Positions 1-11,342 of a stretch of 64,000 nucleotides of DNA are shown here, piece by piece; position 1 is the first letter of the stretch, and the number at the start of each line of letters is the position of its first letter. The DNA lies in contig JABSSW010000015.1 in the NCBI GenBank assembly GCA_018902385.1, positions 62,001-126,000 of the forward strand, written 5' to 3'. The stretch comes from Physcia stellaris. Lineage: Eukaryota > Ascomycota > Lecanoromycetes > Caliciales > Physciaceae. The notes under the pieces are model-generated. The model saw only the letters and a program-made list of their open reading frames with translations. It made no database searches and was not told the origin of the DNA. A program made the position numbers and the translations under genes.

Positions 1-20
1 TCTTGTCGCTGATGGTATGA

Positions 21-1076
21 ATTGTAGTAAGAGACAGATTCTGCCTTTGGGCCTGGCCAGCGATCACATATGTCTCCACACTGGTGGTCCCTCGCGAAGT
101 ATACGAGTCGGACTTCAGGCCCGATCAGTCGAAGAACGACGGTAATACTTCCCACTTATTTGGTCATACTCGAATTACACTACGCACCAACAAGATCACG
201 TCTCATAGTGTTCATATGTCGCTGTGGTACTCGAGGCTCGCGGCCTCTGATGAAGACTACGCAAACTACTTTGGGTTCTCAAAGGACGAGAGAGATATTC
301 CACGAGTCGAATATTCATATGACCCACTCGTTGCATCGGAGATAGAGTCTCTTTATTCCCAACTCCCCTTCTCTCTCGCCGCAGCTTACGAATTGTGCAA
401 GAGAGGTGGTGTTTCGCAGAAGTGGTATCTCAATTCTGTTCGACTGCGGCGAAGTGATCTCGAAACACAGGTGTTTCGAAATGGTCTGAGTATGCCTGCT
501 GTGTCGATCGGCAATGCAGCTCATGCTATCCCTGAATTATTCTCACCCGGGGACATCAATCACGCCATGATGGACGCATTTGATCTCAGCTCTATGTTTA
601 TCGACAGATACGAGGACGATGAGCTGTTCGCCCGTATCCCTGGAGACTACTACGACATCAAATTTCGCGGCTGGCAGAAGCTGCATTTCAATTGGGGCGC
701 AAGATGGCATCAGGAGCATGGCCTTACTTACGACTCTGGGGATGAAAGGTTCAAATGGGTTAAATTAACAAGGACCGCTCGTTTAGAGGAACGAGAGATT
801 ATGTCCGAAAGAGAATTCAAGGACCTTACGGATGGTGACCGTGGCGCCATACAGCGATACAAGGAATCGGAGATCGCGAGATGGGCTGTGATCCAACAGA
901 GGATACGAGATCGATTCCAGCGAAAGAAGATGTTCACCGTCCCGTCAGGCGTAGAGCCAACGGAAATTGTATTGCGCTATCTGGACTCGAGGTCTCAGTC
1001 AGGCAAAGATGCACAGGAGGTCAGAGACGAAGACCAGCCTTCGAAGAACGCAACTTCTTCCGAGCCTGGAACTTAG
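21..1076 (+). CDS. FAD-dependent monooxygenase, C-terminal part (gene enters from the left edge)
   Basis: The open frame runs from the window edge to a stop at 1074-1076. It carries the C-terminal FAD-binding signature of aromatic-ring/secondary-metabolite monooxygenases near 511-590, where 'IGNAAHAIPE' is followed by 'GDINHAMMDAFDLS'; this corresponds to the GD(A)AH...G.N.a..Da.dL motif that binds the FAD pyrophosphate and ribityl chain. The N-terminal Rossmann GxGxxG motif is not in the window. An in-frame TGA at 18-20 means the upstream coding part must join by splicing; an AG near 43 is a possible acceptor. The tail after about residue 250 is charged and low in complexity. Such enzymes often sit in secondary-metabolite clusters, but no synthase gene is visible here. 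The family call is fairly sure; the substrate is unknown. Confidence 0.75.
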   Translation: MVVRDRFCLWAWPAITYVSTLVVPREVYESDFRPDQSKNDGNTSHLFGHTRITLRTNKITSHSVHMSLWYSRLAASDEDYANYFGFSKDERDIPRVEYSYDPLVASEIESLYSQLPFSLAAAYELCKRGGVSQKWYLNSVRLRRSDLETQVFRNGLSMPAVSIGNAAHAIPELFSPGDINHAMMDAFDLSSMFIDRYEDDELFARIPGDYYDIKFRGWQKLHFNWGARWHQEHGLTYDSGDERFKWVKLTRTARLEEREIMSEREFKDLTDGDRGAIQRYKESEIARWAVIQQRIRDRFQRKKMFTVPSGVEPTEIVLRYLDSRSQSGKDAQEVRDEDQPSKNATSSEPGT

Positions 1077-2108
1077 ATTTAGAGGACGACTCTTTTGCGA
1101 GTGTTCCATCGTTTGGCTCGCTGCTCCAGCCACAATCAAAATCGTCACTATGGATGTCTTGCACTCACTGTTTTCTCGTCTGCTACGACTGCGCAGACAA
1201 CGCGAAGATTCTTTGATTGTGATCATTCACGTTCGATGTCATCTCCGATGTCAACGCATCATTACTGGTAGTTTGTCTAGCACTCATTTACTAACAAGAT
1301 GATTCGAGGTTCTCTGAATAGCTTCACGGTAACTTTTTGCGACTCCGTAGAGCTTGTTGCCATTGGACCTCGTAGAGCTCATTAAGTGGCTGTTACGGTG
1401 ACGTCCCCCGATATGCAATGCGGGCGGCAACTCAAGCTCCGCGGCACTATCAACAAATGCTTGATCCTTGACAACCCTCGGCTCCCGAGTCCGACGAAGT
1501 CTCCAGGACCAGAGATGAGCTGTATCGATCAAGTAACAACCATGGCAAGGGAGCCGACGTGGACTGATTGAAGCATTATTGAGGACCTTTTCCAGTTCAC
1601 GGTAGCTAGAACGACCATGGCCTTAGCGCCGGCCGACGACGATACGGCACACTTGAAGGCAACCCGATGAGAATGCAAGCATATTGACCGCTGCCTCTGC
1701 GACGTTGCAGCCTCAGCGAGTTGTACGGAGTGGGCAATTGTCAATGGGCTGCGACAAAGCGGAGGATTCTACCAACTGCAGGTGTGATTCAGAATTGAGC
1801 ACAATCCACTAACATGAACCAAGCTCCTCCCTACCACGGAATCGCGGGGGAATAGGTTGCAGTCTCTGAAGCGATAACCTCTCGGCATGATCTACGGACC
1901 ACGACTACGGCTAGCGTCGCTGGCGACTCTTCCACACGCTTTACTCGCTCCAGCACTCCGCAAACGCGTACTTCTCCTCGCGTCCGCTCACAAATCCTAC
2001 ACCCATCGCGATCAAGACCTGCTGCATGAACCTCGATCCCCAAGCCCAGCGACAAGACATCCACTTCCCTCTGCCTGAGTCAGCCCTACTAGCCCCAACG
2101 ACGTCACG
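1077..2108. other. Gene-free stretch
   Basis: About 1 kb between the monooxygenase stop and the decayed gene that follows. Short overlapping frames occur on both strands, but none has a recognisable domain, a credible start context or clear splice signals. I see no repeat or RNA gene. Confidence 0.5.
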
Positions 2109-3048
2109 ATGCAGGATTGGTTCACGTTCATCAACCACCTCTATCCCCAAAACGCATGCAGCCCGCGAGCTCCCAGGTCCGCAAGGGAAGAAGCAGCACT
2201 GCCCGAGAAACGGTCTTCTCACGGCTCCTCCATCTCCATCAGCCGACACCCATTAGCCACGTCCGCTCGCTCGATGAGCCGTTCCTCAAGCACGTCAGTC
2301 CAGGTTCAAGAGATGAGTGAGCGGGATAGGGTCATAGATGCAGTCATCCCAAAATGGAACGAAGGCTTTTCCTGCCCCGCGGCCTGAAGATTGAGAGGGA
2401 ACGGTCCCGCTCAGCGAGCACAGCTGGAAAGAGCAACAGCGCGGGAAGTAGGGAAATCGCCGACCGCGTGGCCAGTGGTATCGAGAGTTTCCAGTCCCAA
2501 AGGTTTACCAAGACCCCAACTCCTCTAACCCAGTCAACGCCCCAGAAGCCATACATCGCGAAGCCCCCACCACCAATCCAGCTTCCGCGCAGTCTCCATC
2601 CAACCCATCCACCGCCCCAAAACCACCTCCAACATCCCGCCGGGAACCACACCCCAAGAACCAGCACTCTACAACGCAATCTCCAAGCGCATGACCAGTC
2701 TCCTGCTCCAGAGCGGCGTGTGACGCTCTATTGTCGACAGCACTCTCGTCAAACAGCCCATCGACCCCAACACTCGCACCCCTCGCTGTACAAAACCGTG
2801 GAAGAGGGGGTGGTAAGATACATATTGCATTGATGCAAAGTGCTCCGGGTATAGATGCTAGGAATGGACGTGAATGGGAAGGAGAAGATGTCGCTTGTGA
2901 AGGCTGTGTAGAGGGCATTGTGAGCATTGTGGAGATGATGTTGGATAGGGGGCGCATGTTGGGGGTGGAGTGTGATGGGGTTACTGCTGCGGAGAAGGGG
3001 CTGGGGAAGATTGCGGAGATGATGTCGAGGAGTCAGGAGAGGGACTAG
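2109..3048 (+). pseudogene. Decayed host gene, family not named
   Basis: Protein-like segments lie in order but in different frames. Frame 0 from ATG 2109 gives 'MQDWFTFINHLYP', a Ser-rich stretch and 'DAVIPKWNEGF'. The next frame then gives 'FLPRGLKIERERS' from about 2366. The join falls in the T4 run at 2367-2370, where one more T would restore 'WNEGFFLPRG'. Further on, 'ALYNAISKRMTSLLLQSG' (about 2665-2720) and 'VEGIVSIVEMMLDRGRMLGV' (about 2908-2965) lie in other frames. At least three frame changes are needed, so this is probably a pseudogene; an error-rich assembly or unrecognised introns could explain part of it. I know the WNEGFF.PRG pattern from unnamed fungal proteins but cannot give a function. 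Confidence 0.45.
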
Positions 3049-3599
3049 GGAGCCGCCTTGGGCGAGTTGATGCTTGGTGACGTGGGTGGGGATTGGACGA
3101 GTTGATGCTTGGTATGGTGGGTGGGGACTGGGGGATTTGATGCTGGTGTGTTGGGGACTGGGAGTGGGGGTGCTGTTGATGTATGGGTGAACGAATGGGG
3201 TAGATCTCATACATGTATCTGGCACTTGGTTCCATACATGCTCTGCGTATATAGGGCAGATGGGCCTAGCTCAGCACTACACTTCCCAGTAGCAGAACCC
3301 CATATTTCCTTTCACCCATACAGTTTCTATTTCTCGGGATCTTGGCTTTTAGTCGAGGGGAGCACTTCAAGCATTACCATTGCCTGCTTATGTTACTCTA
3401 CCATTTCTTCGTGGAGAGACATAGCCAGAAATGTTCTCGAAGGAAGCGAAAGAGTCTTGACCTGTCCTATGAATTGAGCATGCCTAAGCCATAGTAGTGA
3501 AGAGATTCGTGGGGGATAGAGCTGAGGTGGGTCACTAGCTGCATTCATCTGTCATATGTGGATGGGAAGCAGGAAGGGAAGAGAGGACGGAAATCAGAG

Positions 3600-5000
3600 A
3601 TCAGACAAGAAGAAGAAGGAGAGAACTCAGATTACGGCTACCGAGGTAAATAGGAGTGTCATTTCATCTATGGTAAGAGATTACCAGCCCTACGATCTGA
3701 ATACGAAGCTGAAGGAAGCTTTGATCCCGACGACTGAAAGTGGCTGTTTCTTCTATTTCCTCGGTCCACAGGCAATGGAAAGATTCAGAAAGTTGCATGG
3801 CCTTCCCATAGAGCGATGCGATAGCCTGTTATCAAACTCACGATGAAATTATCCAACCACTCGGTAATCACAAAGAAAGATAGTAAACGTAGAAGGATGC
3901 ACAGAAGATTCTTTTGGGTGAAGAGAACCAAAGGCGATCCTGAGAATAGCATAAATGGTATGACAAGAATACTCAGGGTCGTTGCGATATGGCAAAGGGA
4001 AAGCAGAGCGTATAAACATTCGGTAAAACGTTGTCTGAAAGACATGTGCAGGGTTTTTCGCCATATATATACCAGCCCATTGCTGTGGCAGTTTGAATTC
4101 GACCAACGTGCTGTGTCCGTGAATTAGCTTTGTGCAGATTCGGAGAGAGCATATTACCAATCGACCTTGCTGCATGGTATACGCTTAATATGACTCTGGT
4201 ACTTGTCCATACACTGAAGAAATGGTTGAGAAAGCTAGGAACTTAATAAATATCAGCGTACATTTCATGCAGCACCAGGCTTTGGGCAGCTTACACAGTA
4301 TACCTATTTTGGCAAAGAGGTACTAACAGGTCTCGAAACAGGTCAACAATCCCCTCCGTGCAAATAGGTGTCCCAGAGGCGGTTAGTACGGTAGGCAAAG
4401 TAGCAAAGAAGGGAGACAAGGCAGGAGGAGGAGGGAAAGGGAGGACAGTGAGGCAACGATATTTGATGCGAGCAAGCTCAGAGACGTCTGCTTCAGACAT
4501 TGCGTGTCATGGAAGGATGTCGGAACCATAAAGAGCAAGGGGCTTGTAGATTGCAATTGAAGTTGAAGGAGAAATGCATATCCGTATTTAAATAGCTTGG
4601 GGTCATCAGGACTCAAGGCAACACAAAAACCTCATCTACCGATGAGCGGAATTGACGCAGAAGGAGACATGCACATTCTTTTCGGAAGAACCCCCGTCAG
4701 AGCTGCCTGCTGAAAAGGCATCCTCCAGCAGATTGGATGGCGCCAATGGCTCCCATCTGTCTTGCTTCGAGGTGCGAGCACGACCAAGAGAGCGAATTCA
4801 TAGTCATTCGAGTAGGATAACAGCAGGTAGCTCTCGACCACTTGCAATTTTAAACGAGCATCGACACCCGAGTGAGAAGATAAAGCAATGAGGAGAAGCT
4901 TCCAACATTGGTCGATGTTCCAAACTGCCCTGGATGAACAGGGTAATCCTTGGCGATAGAAGAAGCCGTTATATTGATCTCAGAGGGAGAGGTAGCGCTG
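3600..5000 (-). pseudogene. Relic of a family-2 glycosyltransferase (fungal membrane GT2)
   Basis: Read on the minus strand, the parts of a fungal polytopic GT2 appear in the right order but in shifting frames with in-frame stops. 'LEARQMGAIGAIQSA' (about 4775-4730) resembles the segment after the DxD motif in which the new VG.(V)GT.Q motif lies. A decayed 'SSVDEVFVL' follows near 4640. The best-kept part, 4045-3785, encodes an 86-residue membrane segment containing 'HIATTLSILVIPFMLFSGSPL' and 'LLSFFVITEWLDNFIVSLITGYR', the usual C-terminal transmembrane bundle of these enzymes. A trace of the following cytosolic 'F.(P)SGS' motif lies near 3740. Intact relatives are about 500 residues and synthesise an extracellular polysaccharide needed for hyphal growth. 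There are too many breaks for sequencing error alone. Confidence 0.42.
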
Positions 5001-5208
5001 GCAATGGGCATGCTGAATTTGTGAAGAAGCTCTCTGAAGTGTAAGGTCTCCCTGGCTCTGAGGAAAACAGAATGCCAAGGCTTTCAGGGTCTAAAGGTTT
5101 TGATGTCCTGCTGTTGCGCTGCTCTCACAAGCCATGCGATAGAGTGATTGAAGGTCTAGTAGCGCCAATTCTCTTTTGTATTTGTCTACCGTCATTCTCG
5201 CCTTTGGC

Positions 5209-6689
5209 ATGGCAGAGTATCTCAAGGGTCTTTTCGGAGCTGGGAAAGCAGCACCTCCGCCTTCCCCTGCAAGCGACGACTCAGGTAGACGGCCTAGGTG
5301 GTCTCCGGCTCAAATGTAATAGCCATTCTAACTTGCAGACAGACTTCGCAGATTATGCTGGAGTTCCAGACCCATCTCCTGCCTCAATATCGCCTGTGAC
5401 TACTGCCTCTGCGAGCGCGCAATCCGCCGCCCCAACATCATCTCTTACACCTATTGCCTATACGAAATGGTATCGCGTCTGGGAGAGGACAAGTCCTCGT
5501 GATTTCTACCAAGAAGCGTTCATAATACCATTCCTTCTCGTCATCTGCGGTTTGCATTACTGGGGTCGTCGCACGAATCGAGCAAAAGCGAAAGGATGGA
5601 TGAGGGCACACGCGCCAGAGCTGGAGAAGGAATACTTCACTGTCGGCTTCGTTAGTCGGAAGACACCATCAGTAGATGAAGTGCAAAGTTCGGGCCTCGC
5701 GAAAGCAATGGCTGCTGAAGATGTTGTTATCCCGCAATCATTACTGAAAGAGAAGACAGCCTCCGAGTTCAATACCTACGCAACTGGACGACAAAATGTC
5801 GCATTCATGGATATCAAACTTAAGCTTTACAAGCGATACAATCCGATGACGCTACTCGTCGAATTCATTCTCAGCTTTCTGTTCGACAGCGCGCAGCCAC
5901 CCGCGGAGCGAATGGAAGCCACGGCCTACACTTTTGACGGAAAAGAAAAAGACCTTGTACCAAGAGCTAAAGATGGTCCGGAGGTAAGGGGGACACAATC
6001 TTCGTACGACAACTTTGTGTTTGCGCTTGTGAACAAAGATCTCATGCGCTCTTTGAGAGAGGACCGGTACGACATCTCACTCACAAGCACGAAAGACAAC
6101 GAGAAGCTGCCATCTTGGGTGACAACGATGAGCGAGGCTGCCGAGATCACCCAGCACATGATTACGCCAGATGTTGTCAAGGCAATTGAAAAGGCCGGAG
6201 ACGCATTTGAGTACCTCATCGTCACAGATCAACCCCTGGACAAACCCACCAAGTAAGGCATTTGACCCTGCAGTAAATCATTCCAATGACTTACCGATCT
6301 GTCTTAGGCTGAATGAAACAACATCGAAGAAGCGTCTCTCCTTGTCACTACGCTTGCCTGCATCGGCGTCACCTGATGCCTACAAGTCCACATTGCCTCT
6401 GTTCAACTACTTCCTACGCCTGCCTGATAACCTCGCAGCAGGTGCGCATTTCCGTTCCGAGGTGCAGCGAAAGATCCGCAATACGCGGGAAGCCGAAATC
6501 ACGAAGATCAAGAAGACGGACGAGACCGAGAAAGCTGAAGAGAGGCGACTCGAGAGCGAAAAGAAGAAAAAAGAGATGCGGGACAACAGGGTGAAAGGTC
6601 TGAGTGCTGAAGAGCAAAGGAAGTTCCTGGAGCGGGAACGGGAAAAAGGGCAGAAGAAGCAGGAAAAGAAGATGTCCAGGAAGGCATGA
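5209..6689 (+). CDS. CCDC47 / DUF1682 family ER membrane protein
   Basis: Three exons: 5209-5284, 5343-6252 and 6308-6689. The introns are 58 and 55 bases, with GT...AG ends and matching phases. I chose ATG 5209 because it gives the typical family start 'MAEYLKGLFGAGK' and splices onto 'DFADYAGVPDPSP'; a longer upstream frame exists but looks like read-through. One membrane segment ('FIIPFLLVICGLHYWG') precedes the long cytosolic DUF1682 domain. The C-terminal tail is an extreme Lys/Glu/Arg coiled coil ('EEQRKFLEREREKGQKKQ'), a family hallmark. The human homologue CCDC47 belongs to the PAT complex, which assists insertion of multipass proteins beside the Sec61 translocon. That role here is inference from homology. 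Confidence 0.9.
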
Positions 6690-7068
6690 TCAAGAGGAAG
6701 GCCGAGGACAGCAGGTTGTTCACAGCTGCAGCGCCTGTTCCTGCAAATAGGATAGTCCAGTAGGAATTCATAGCGAGTCATGTATGTATCGAAACTTATT
6801 TGAATATATTGCGGTGCTACAGCACTGACCACGTCTTATCTCTTCGACAACCCGAACAAAACATGAGGCATCATAGGGAAACTAAGATCAACATGACAGA
6901 GGAACGCGAAATAATAGTGGTGAAATGCAACAAGATACGGAGTATCCTCCGCAATTCCCATGCGTTGCCCTGCATGCGGCAGGATTCCGTTGAACATCGT
7001 CATGTCACTGACATCACAGCTTGAGTACCGCGACCAAAACGACTTCCAAGTGCTTTGCAATTTTCCAC

Positions 7069-8129
7069 ATGATCAGCTCAAAATTTCTACGTCTACCAGC
7101 ACGAACAATTTTCAGGAATACTAAACCAACACCCACACAACCTCGCTGTTCTCCATATCAGACTTACCCTCGATTATTCACTACCTCACTCCCAGTCAGG
7201 ATGTCCAACAACAATGATCAGTTTCAACTTGGCAACCTGTTCGATGTCAAAGATAAAGTCGCCCTTGTTACTGGTGGAGGCTCCGGCATTGGCTTGATGG
7301 TAAGAGAATCCGCAACATTTGGAAGTGACTTACTAAACCCACCAAGGCTGTACAAGCCCTTGCCGTCAATGGAGCAAAGGTGTACATCGTCGGCCGTACC
7401 GAAGACAAACTTACCACTGTGGCTGAAACGTATGGTAAAGGCATCTCCGGCCAGATCATCCCTCTAGTTGGCGACATCACGGACAAGAAAGACATCCTCC
7501 GCCTAGCCAAAGAGATCGAATCCAAGGAGAAATGCCTGTGCATCCTGATCAACAATGCCGGTATCCAAGAGACTGGAAAGATCAACCCCGGAGGCGAAAC
7601 AGCTGAAGAGTTCCGTGACAACCTCTTCCACTCCGAAGGCCAAGAGTTCGACAATTGGACCTCCGAGTACAAGACCAACGTCGCACAGCTTTACTTCATG
7701 ACTGGTGCTTTCCTTCCTCTTCTCCAGCGCGCATCTGAGCACCAACACGGGTACTCAGGCACGGTCATCAACATCACTTCCATCTCCGGCATCGTGCTGA
7801 AATCCCAGGGACATTTCTCGTACAACGCTAGCAAGGCTGCTGCCATTCACTTGACCAAGATGCTAGCTTCGGAGATCTCAAACCAGGGCATGAAGATCCG
7901 GATCAACTCCATCGCGCCAGGTGTGTATCCGAGCGAGATGACGGCACAGGAGAGTGGGGAGGATCAGAAGAGTTCATTGCCGAAGGACAAGTATAGCCAT
8001 CTACCGTCGGAGCGACCTGGGAATGATAGGGATATGGCGAATGCGATATTGTTCGCCGCAACAAATCAATACTTGAACGGACAGATCGTTCCTGTCGATG
8101 GAGGGTATCTGCTTAAGTTTGGTTCTTAG
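7069..8129 (+). CDS. Short-chain dehydrogenase/reductase, possible mitochondrial presequence
   Basis: Two exons, 7069-7299 and 7347-8129, with a 47-base intron. The classical SDR signature is complete: the cofactor loop 'TGGGSGIG', 'NNAG', the catalytic Ser in 'NITSISG', and Tyr/Lys in 'YNASK'. The C-terminal 'PVDGGY' is also usual. Two starts are possible. ATG 7069 adds 44 residues that are Arg-rich with no acidic residue, as in a mitochondrial targeting peptide. ATG 7201 ('MSNNNDQFQ') gives the standard length of this family of fungal NAD(P)-dependent oxidoreductases. The substrate cannot be read from the sequence. Confidence 0.88.
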
Positions 8130-8822
8130 AAGAGGGTGCAAGATGGTTCCATATAAGAAAAACTATCAGCGTCAGTGAGCTCATGAGTAGGGAAAAGACG
8201 CGCAAAAAGGAAGAAGCATCTACTCTAAATCGTTCTTGAGAGATATGAAAAAAGTTCAAGGCACACAAGCTCCCAAGCCGTGAACCCAGTGCCGCAAGTG
8301 TTTTCACATGTGAAAGAGGGACCAGCTTAGTCATTTCCAGTGGCGGCGGCAAGGTTCACTAAGCGAAGAGCCAAGACCAGCCACTTCTTCTGGCCGCATA
8401 GAGGACGCGACAGACCGCACATCTCCCGTTTCGACGCCCCCTTCTTGTTCGCCATGAACGAATGATGTCTTTTCCATGAAGAAACCTGCTTCGTGTTCGA
8501 GATTTCCGATGATGCAGCCTGCCTCCTAGCGCTTGCTTGAGTGGATCCTGTCGCGGTCTTTTATGGATTCGTGGTGGCGGGCCGCAGTGAAGACATACGA
8601 GATGTCAAGAATAGCACCGAGGATTCATCATCCTCCAGATCCTCAACCTCTCCTTACTATCTTCAAAGGCTCACTGAGTCTCGCTCCTTCGAAACATCTT
8701 GTTGTGCTATTCTGACACTGCTGTCTTGCTTTGGACAAGACATGACCATTCGCTTACCATTCCTACTTTAATATCCTCTCCTCTACCCTTTGTCAACACT
8801 CTCACCCTCTTTCTGTCCTACT
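8130..8822. other. Intergenic stretch with no gene seen
   Basis: About 690 bases between the SDR stop and the PLC-like gene. The last 150 bases are C/T-rich, as in many fungal 5' leaders. Short frames at 8533-8770 look like chance. Confidence 0.5.
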
Positions 8823-9981
8823 ATGATGTACAGCTTCATATCGTTACTCTCGCTACTTCCTTTAGCGTTTGGTGCTGTCTTGGTGCCTAGAAACTCATCT
8901 GCAGTCGCATGCAACAATTCCCCAGATCTCTGCGCCCGGTCATACTCGAATATCACTCAGCTTGGCGCTCACGACAGTCCTTTCCTAAAAGATGCCTCTA
9001 CCGACAACAGCTCGTCTGGCAATCAGTATGTCTTGAAGATTGGATGTTGCGAACCTTTGCTAACATAACCTTAGACTCCTTAATGTTACTCTGCAACTAG
9101 ACGCTGGCGTTCGCATGCTCACCGCACAAGCCCACGACAACAATGGAGCCTTACACCTCTGTCATACAAGCTGTAGCCTGCTAGACGCCGGTCCCGTCAG
9201 CGACTTTCTGTCGGAGATCAAGAGCTGGATGGACAAGAATCCGAACGACGTGGTTACAATACTGATAGTGAACTCGGACCACGCCACAGCAGCCACCCTA
9301 CATCAGCAGTTTGTGGCAGCAGATATTGTCAAGTACACCTACACCCCTCCACAGAACACTGCACCAATTCAGACCTGGCCGACGCTTCAAAGTCTCATTG
9401 CCAGTAACACCCGCCTCATAACCTTCGTCGCCGATATCGACCCCTCTACCACCTTAGCCGCAAATGCTCAATATCTACTGAATGAATTCACTTTCGTATT
9501 CGAGAATCCATTCGAGAACACCTCCGCCACCAACTTCTCCTGTGTAGCAGACAGACCATCCGCCGTCCAAGGCGGTACCTCTTCAGCTGTAGCCACAGGT
9601 CGGCTGTCCTTGGTCAACCATTTCCTGGACATCTCACTGGCCTTTGGTATCGATGTGCCGGACATCGCAAACGCTCATCTCACCAACGCGAATAGCGGAG
9701 TGGTGGGGAATCTAGGGGACAGCGCAAGAGAATGTACAACGGCGTTTGGGAAGCAGCCCAATTTTCTCCTAGTCGACTTCTTCGATCAAGGGAATGCTAT
9801 TGAGACAGTGGATAAGCTCAACGGGATCACACCTGTGGGAAGGAGTGATGTGAATGGAGTGACGGATACACAGAAGAGTTTGAGCAACGCCGGATCGGGA
9901 AGAAACGGGCTGGTCATCAACCCATTGGGAATTTTGGTGATACTCGGAATCGGGGCGCAACTAATGCTAGGATTGTGTTGA
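8823..9981 (+). CDS. Secreted, probably GPI-anchored PLC-like phosphodiesterase
   Basis: Two exons, 8823-9025 and 9075-9981, with a 49-base intron (GTATGT...TTAG, phase 2). The first 18 or so residues after the double ATG form a signal peptide ('[17 protein letters not shown]'). The fold is the TIM-barrel PI-PLC-X-like type: the first active-site His lies in 'LGAHDSPF' and the second in 'LHLCHTSC'. '[13 protein letters not shown]' is the usual fourth strand. Paired Cys residues fit a secreted protein. The last 20 residues are hydrophobic after a Ser/Gly/Asn stretch, as in a GPI-attachment signal. Fungal members are often described as PLC-like phosphodiesterases or membrane-anchored cell-wall proteins; whether this one cleaves lipid is unknown. 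Confidence 0.85.
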
Positions 9982-10174
9982 GGAATCATGGGGAGTGTAT
10001 GCCTTTAGAATTTGCATAGCGTGGGGATAACATACTGGGATTGGGTACTGCATAGCGTGGATATTCATGAAAAGCATTGGGAAAGGAGTATCATAATGAC
10101 ATAGAAAGGCATGGCAACGTGTAGGAACTGCATAAATCAATCCGATTCATCGTACAATCACTTCACCATGTCGG

Positions 10175-10804
10175 CTACTTCTCATCCTTCCCAAGCAAGT
10201 CCTCCACAGCTTTCACTTTGTCCCCAAATGATTGCTTCTTATCCGTTCTGCCAAAATAAATGTCAGTACGCCACGTGACAAACCATATCAAGGTCTCTTT
10301 GCAGGCTCACCTCGAGCCGACTCGGATGTCAGTCTGTATTCTCATGATCCCTTTCTCGTGTAACATGACATGCGCCTGACCGATGAGCCGCATCACGTCG
10401 TCCCAAGGTCCTTCTACATACTTCGTCAGCTCCAAGCCTCAACATCAGTCATGCATAACTCTATTCTTGATCTGCTACATCACTAATTCTGACAAAGCCT
10501 CGAGAGGAGTCTAGAAGTGATCAATGACGATGAAGAGGAGGCGCTCACCAACAGTCGTCCCAGCAGAATGCATCGAGTAACTCAATCCACTCTTCTGCAT
10601 CAGGCGCTGCACGTCAGCCACTTCTTGGGAGACGGATGCTGTCGGTGTGCCGATCTGATTATGTATGTGTCAGACCATGCTTTCGTCAAGAAGTTATGTT
10701 GCAGGTCTTGGAGCGATCTATTGGCGTACAGGAATAAGACAAAAGTCCGCGACGCATGACTGTGGCGTTTTGAGGGTATTCGGGTCTGGGGAAGAATGCG
10801 CCAT
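10175..10804 (-). CDS. ECM15/UPF0045 thiamine-binding-like protein
   Basis: A four-exon gene too fragmented to show as one long frame. Exons on the minus strand are 10804-10730, 10654-10549, 10413-10311 and 10247-10175. All three introns have GT...AG ends, and the joined product is 118 residues. It reads '[19 protein letters not shown]' across the first join, then '[15 protein letters not shown]' across the second, and ends '[14 protein letters not shown]'. This is the whole UPF0045 fold (ferredoxin-like, about 100 residues). Yeast Ecm15 and the bacterial relatives MTH1187/YkoF bind thiamine-like ligands as tetramers. The cellular role in fungi is poorly defined. Confidence 0.86.
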
Positions 10805-11342
10805 CGTGGATGTTATAATCATATGCCTCTGCTTACTGCTACAGTGACAGGAATTGGAGTATCAAAATCTAAAGATTTGACATCCGTCAGTGGCTGCCTT
10901 AGTTTTTGAGATGGCAACGGGCGGCTTTTGAATTTTACGTATCTCTCTGGGATCCTTGCTTTCAATCTTCAACTCTCAACGGCAATTGCATACATCTCCT
11001 CTCCTTGCGCTTCGCTAAGTACTTTGTAGTCTTACTTCGTTGCTTGCTGTGTCGATCGCTTTCATCTCTGCTTTGCTATCTGTGTCATCACTTTGCACTG
11101 CCTGTTCTTTAAACTCTTCTTACTGTGTTGGACTATTCCTAGTTTTTGATCACTTGCTTTTGGATCAATTGATTTATGCGAGGGCGGAATTCTGATTTGC
11201 ATCGCAACAGTAGTTTAAGAACCGGTGGCTGTTGTCTTTTTTCTACGTACTGCGTTGCATTTGGGACGATTGGGCTTTCAAGACCACAAGACCACAAGAC
11301 CAATATCAATCAGTACCTACGACCTCAGTAACACAGAACCAT

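Noticed and set aside
5072-5338. N-terminal extension of the CCDC47-like protein from 5072
   Set aside because: It reads through an obvious 58-base intron; ATG 5209 plus splicing gives the family-typical N-terminus.
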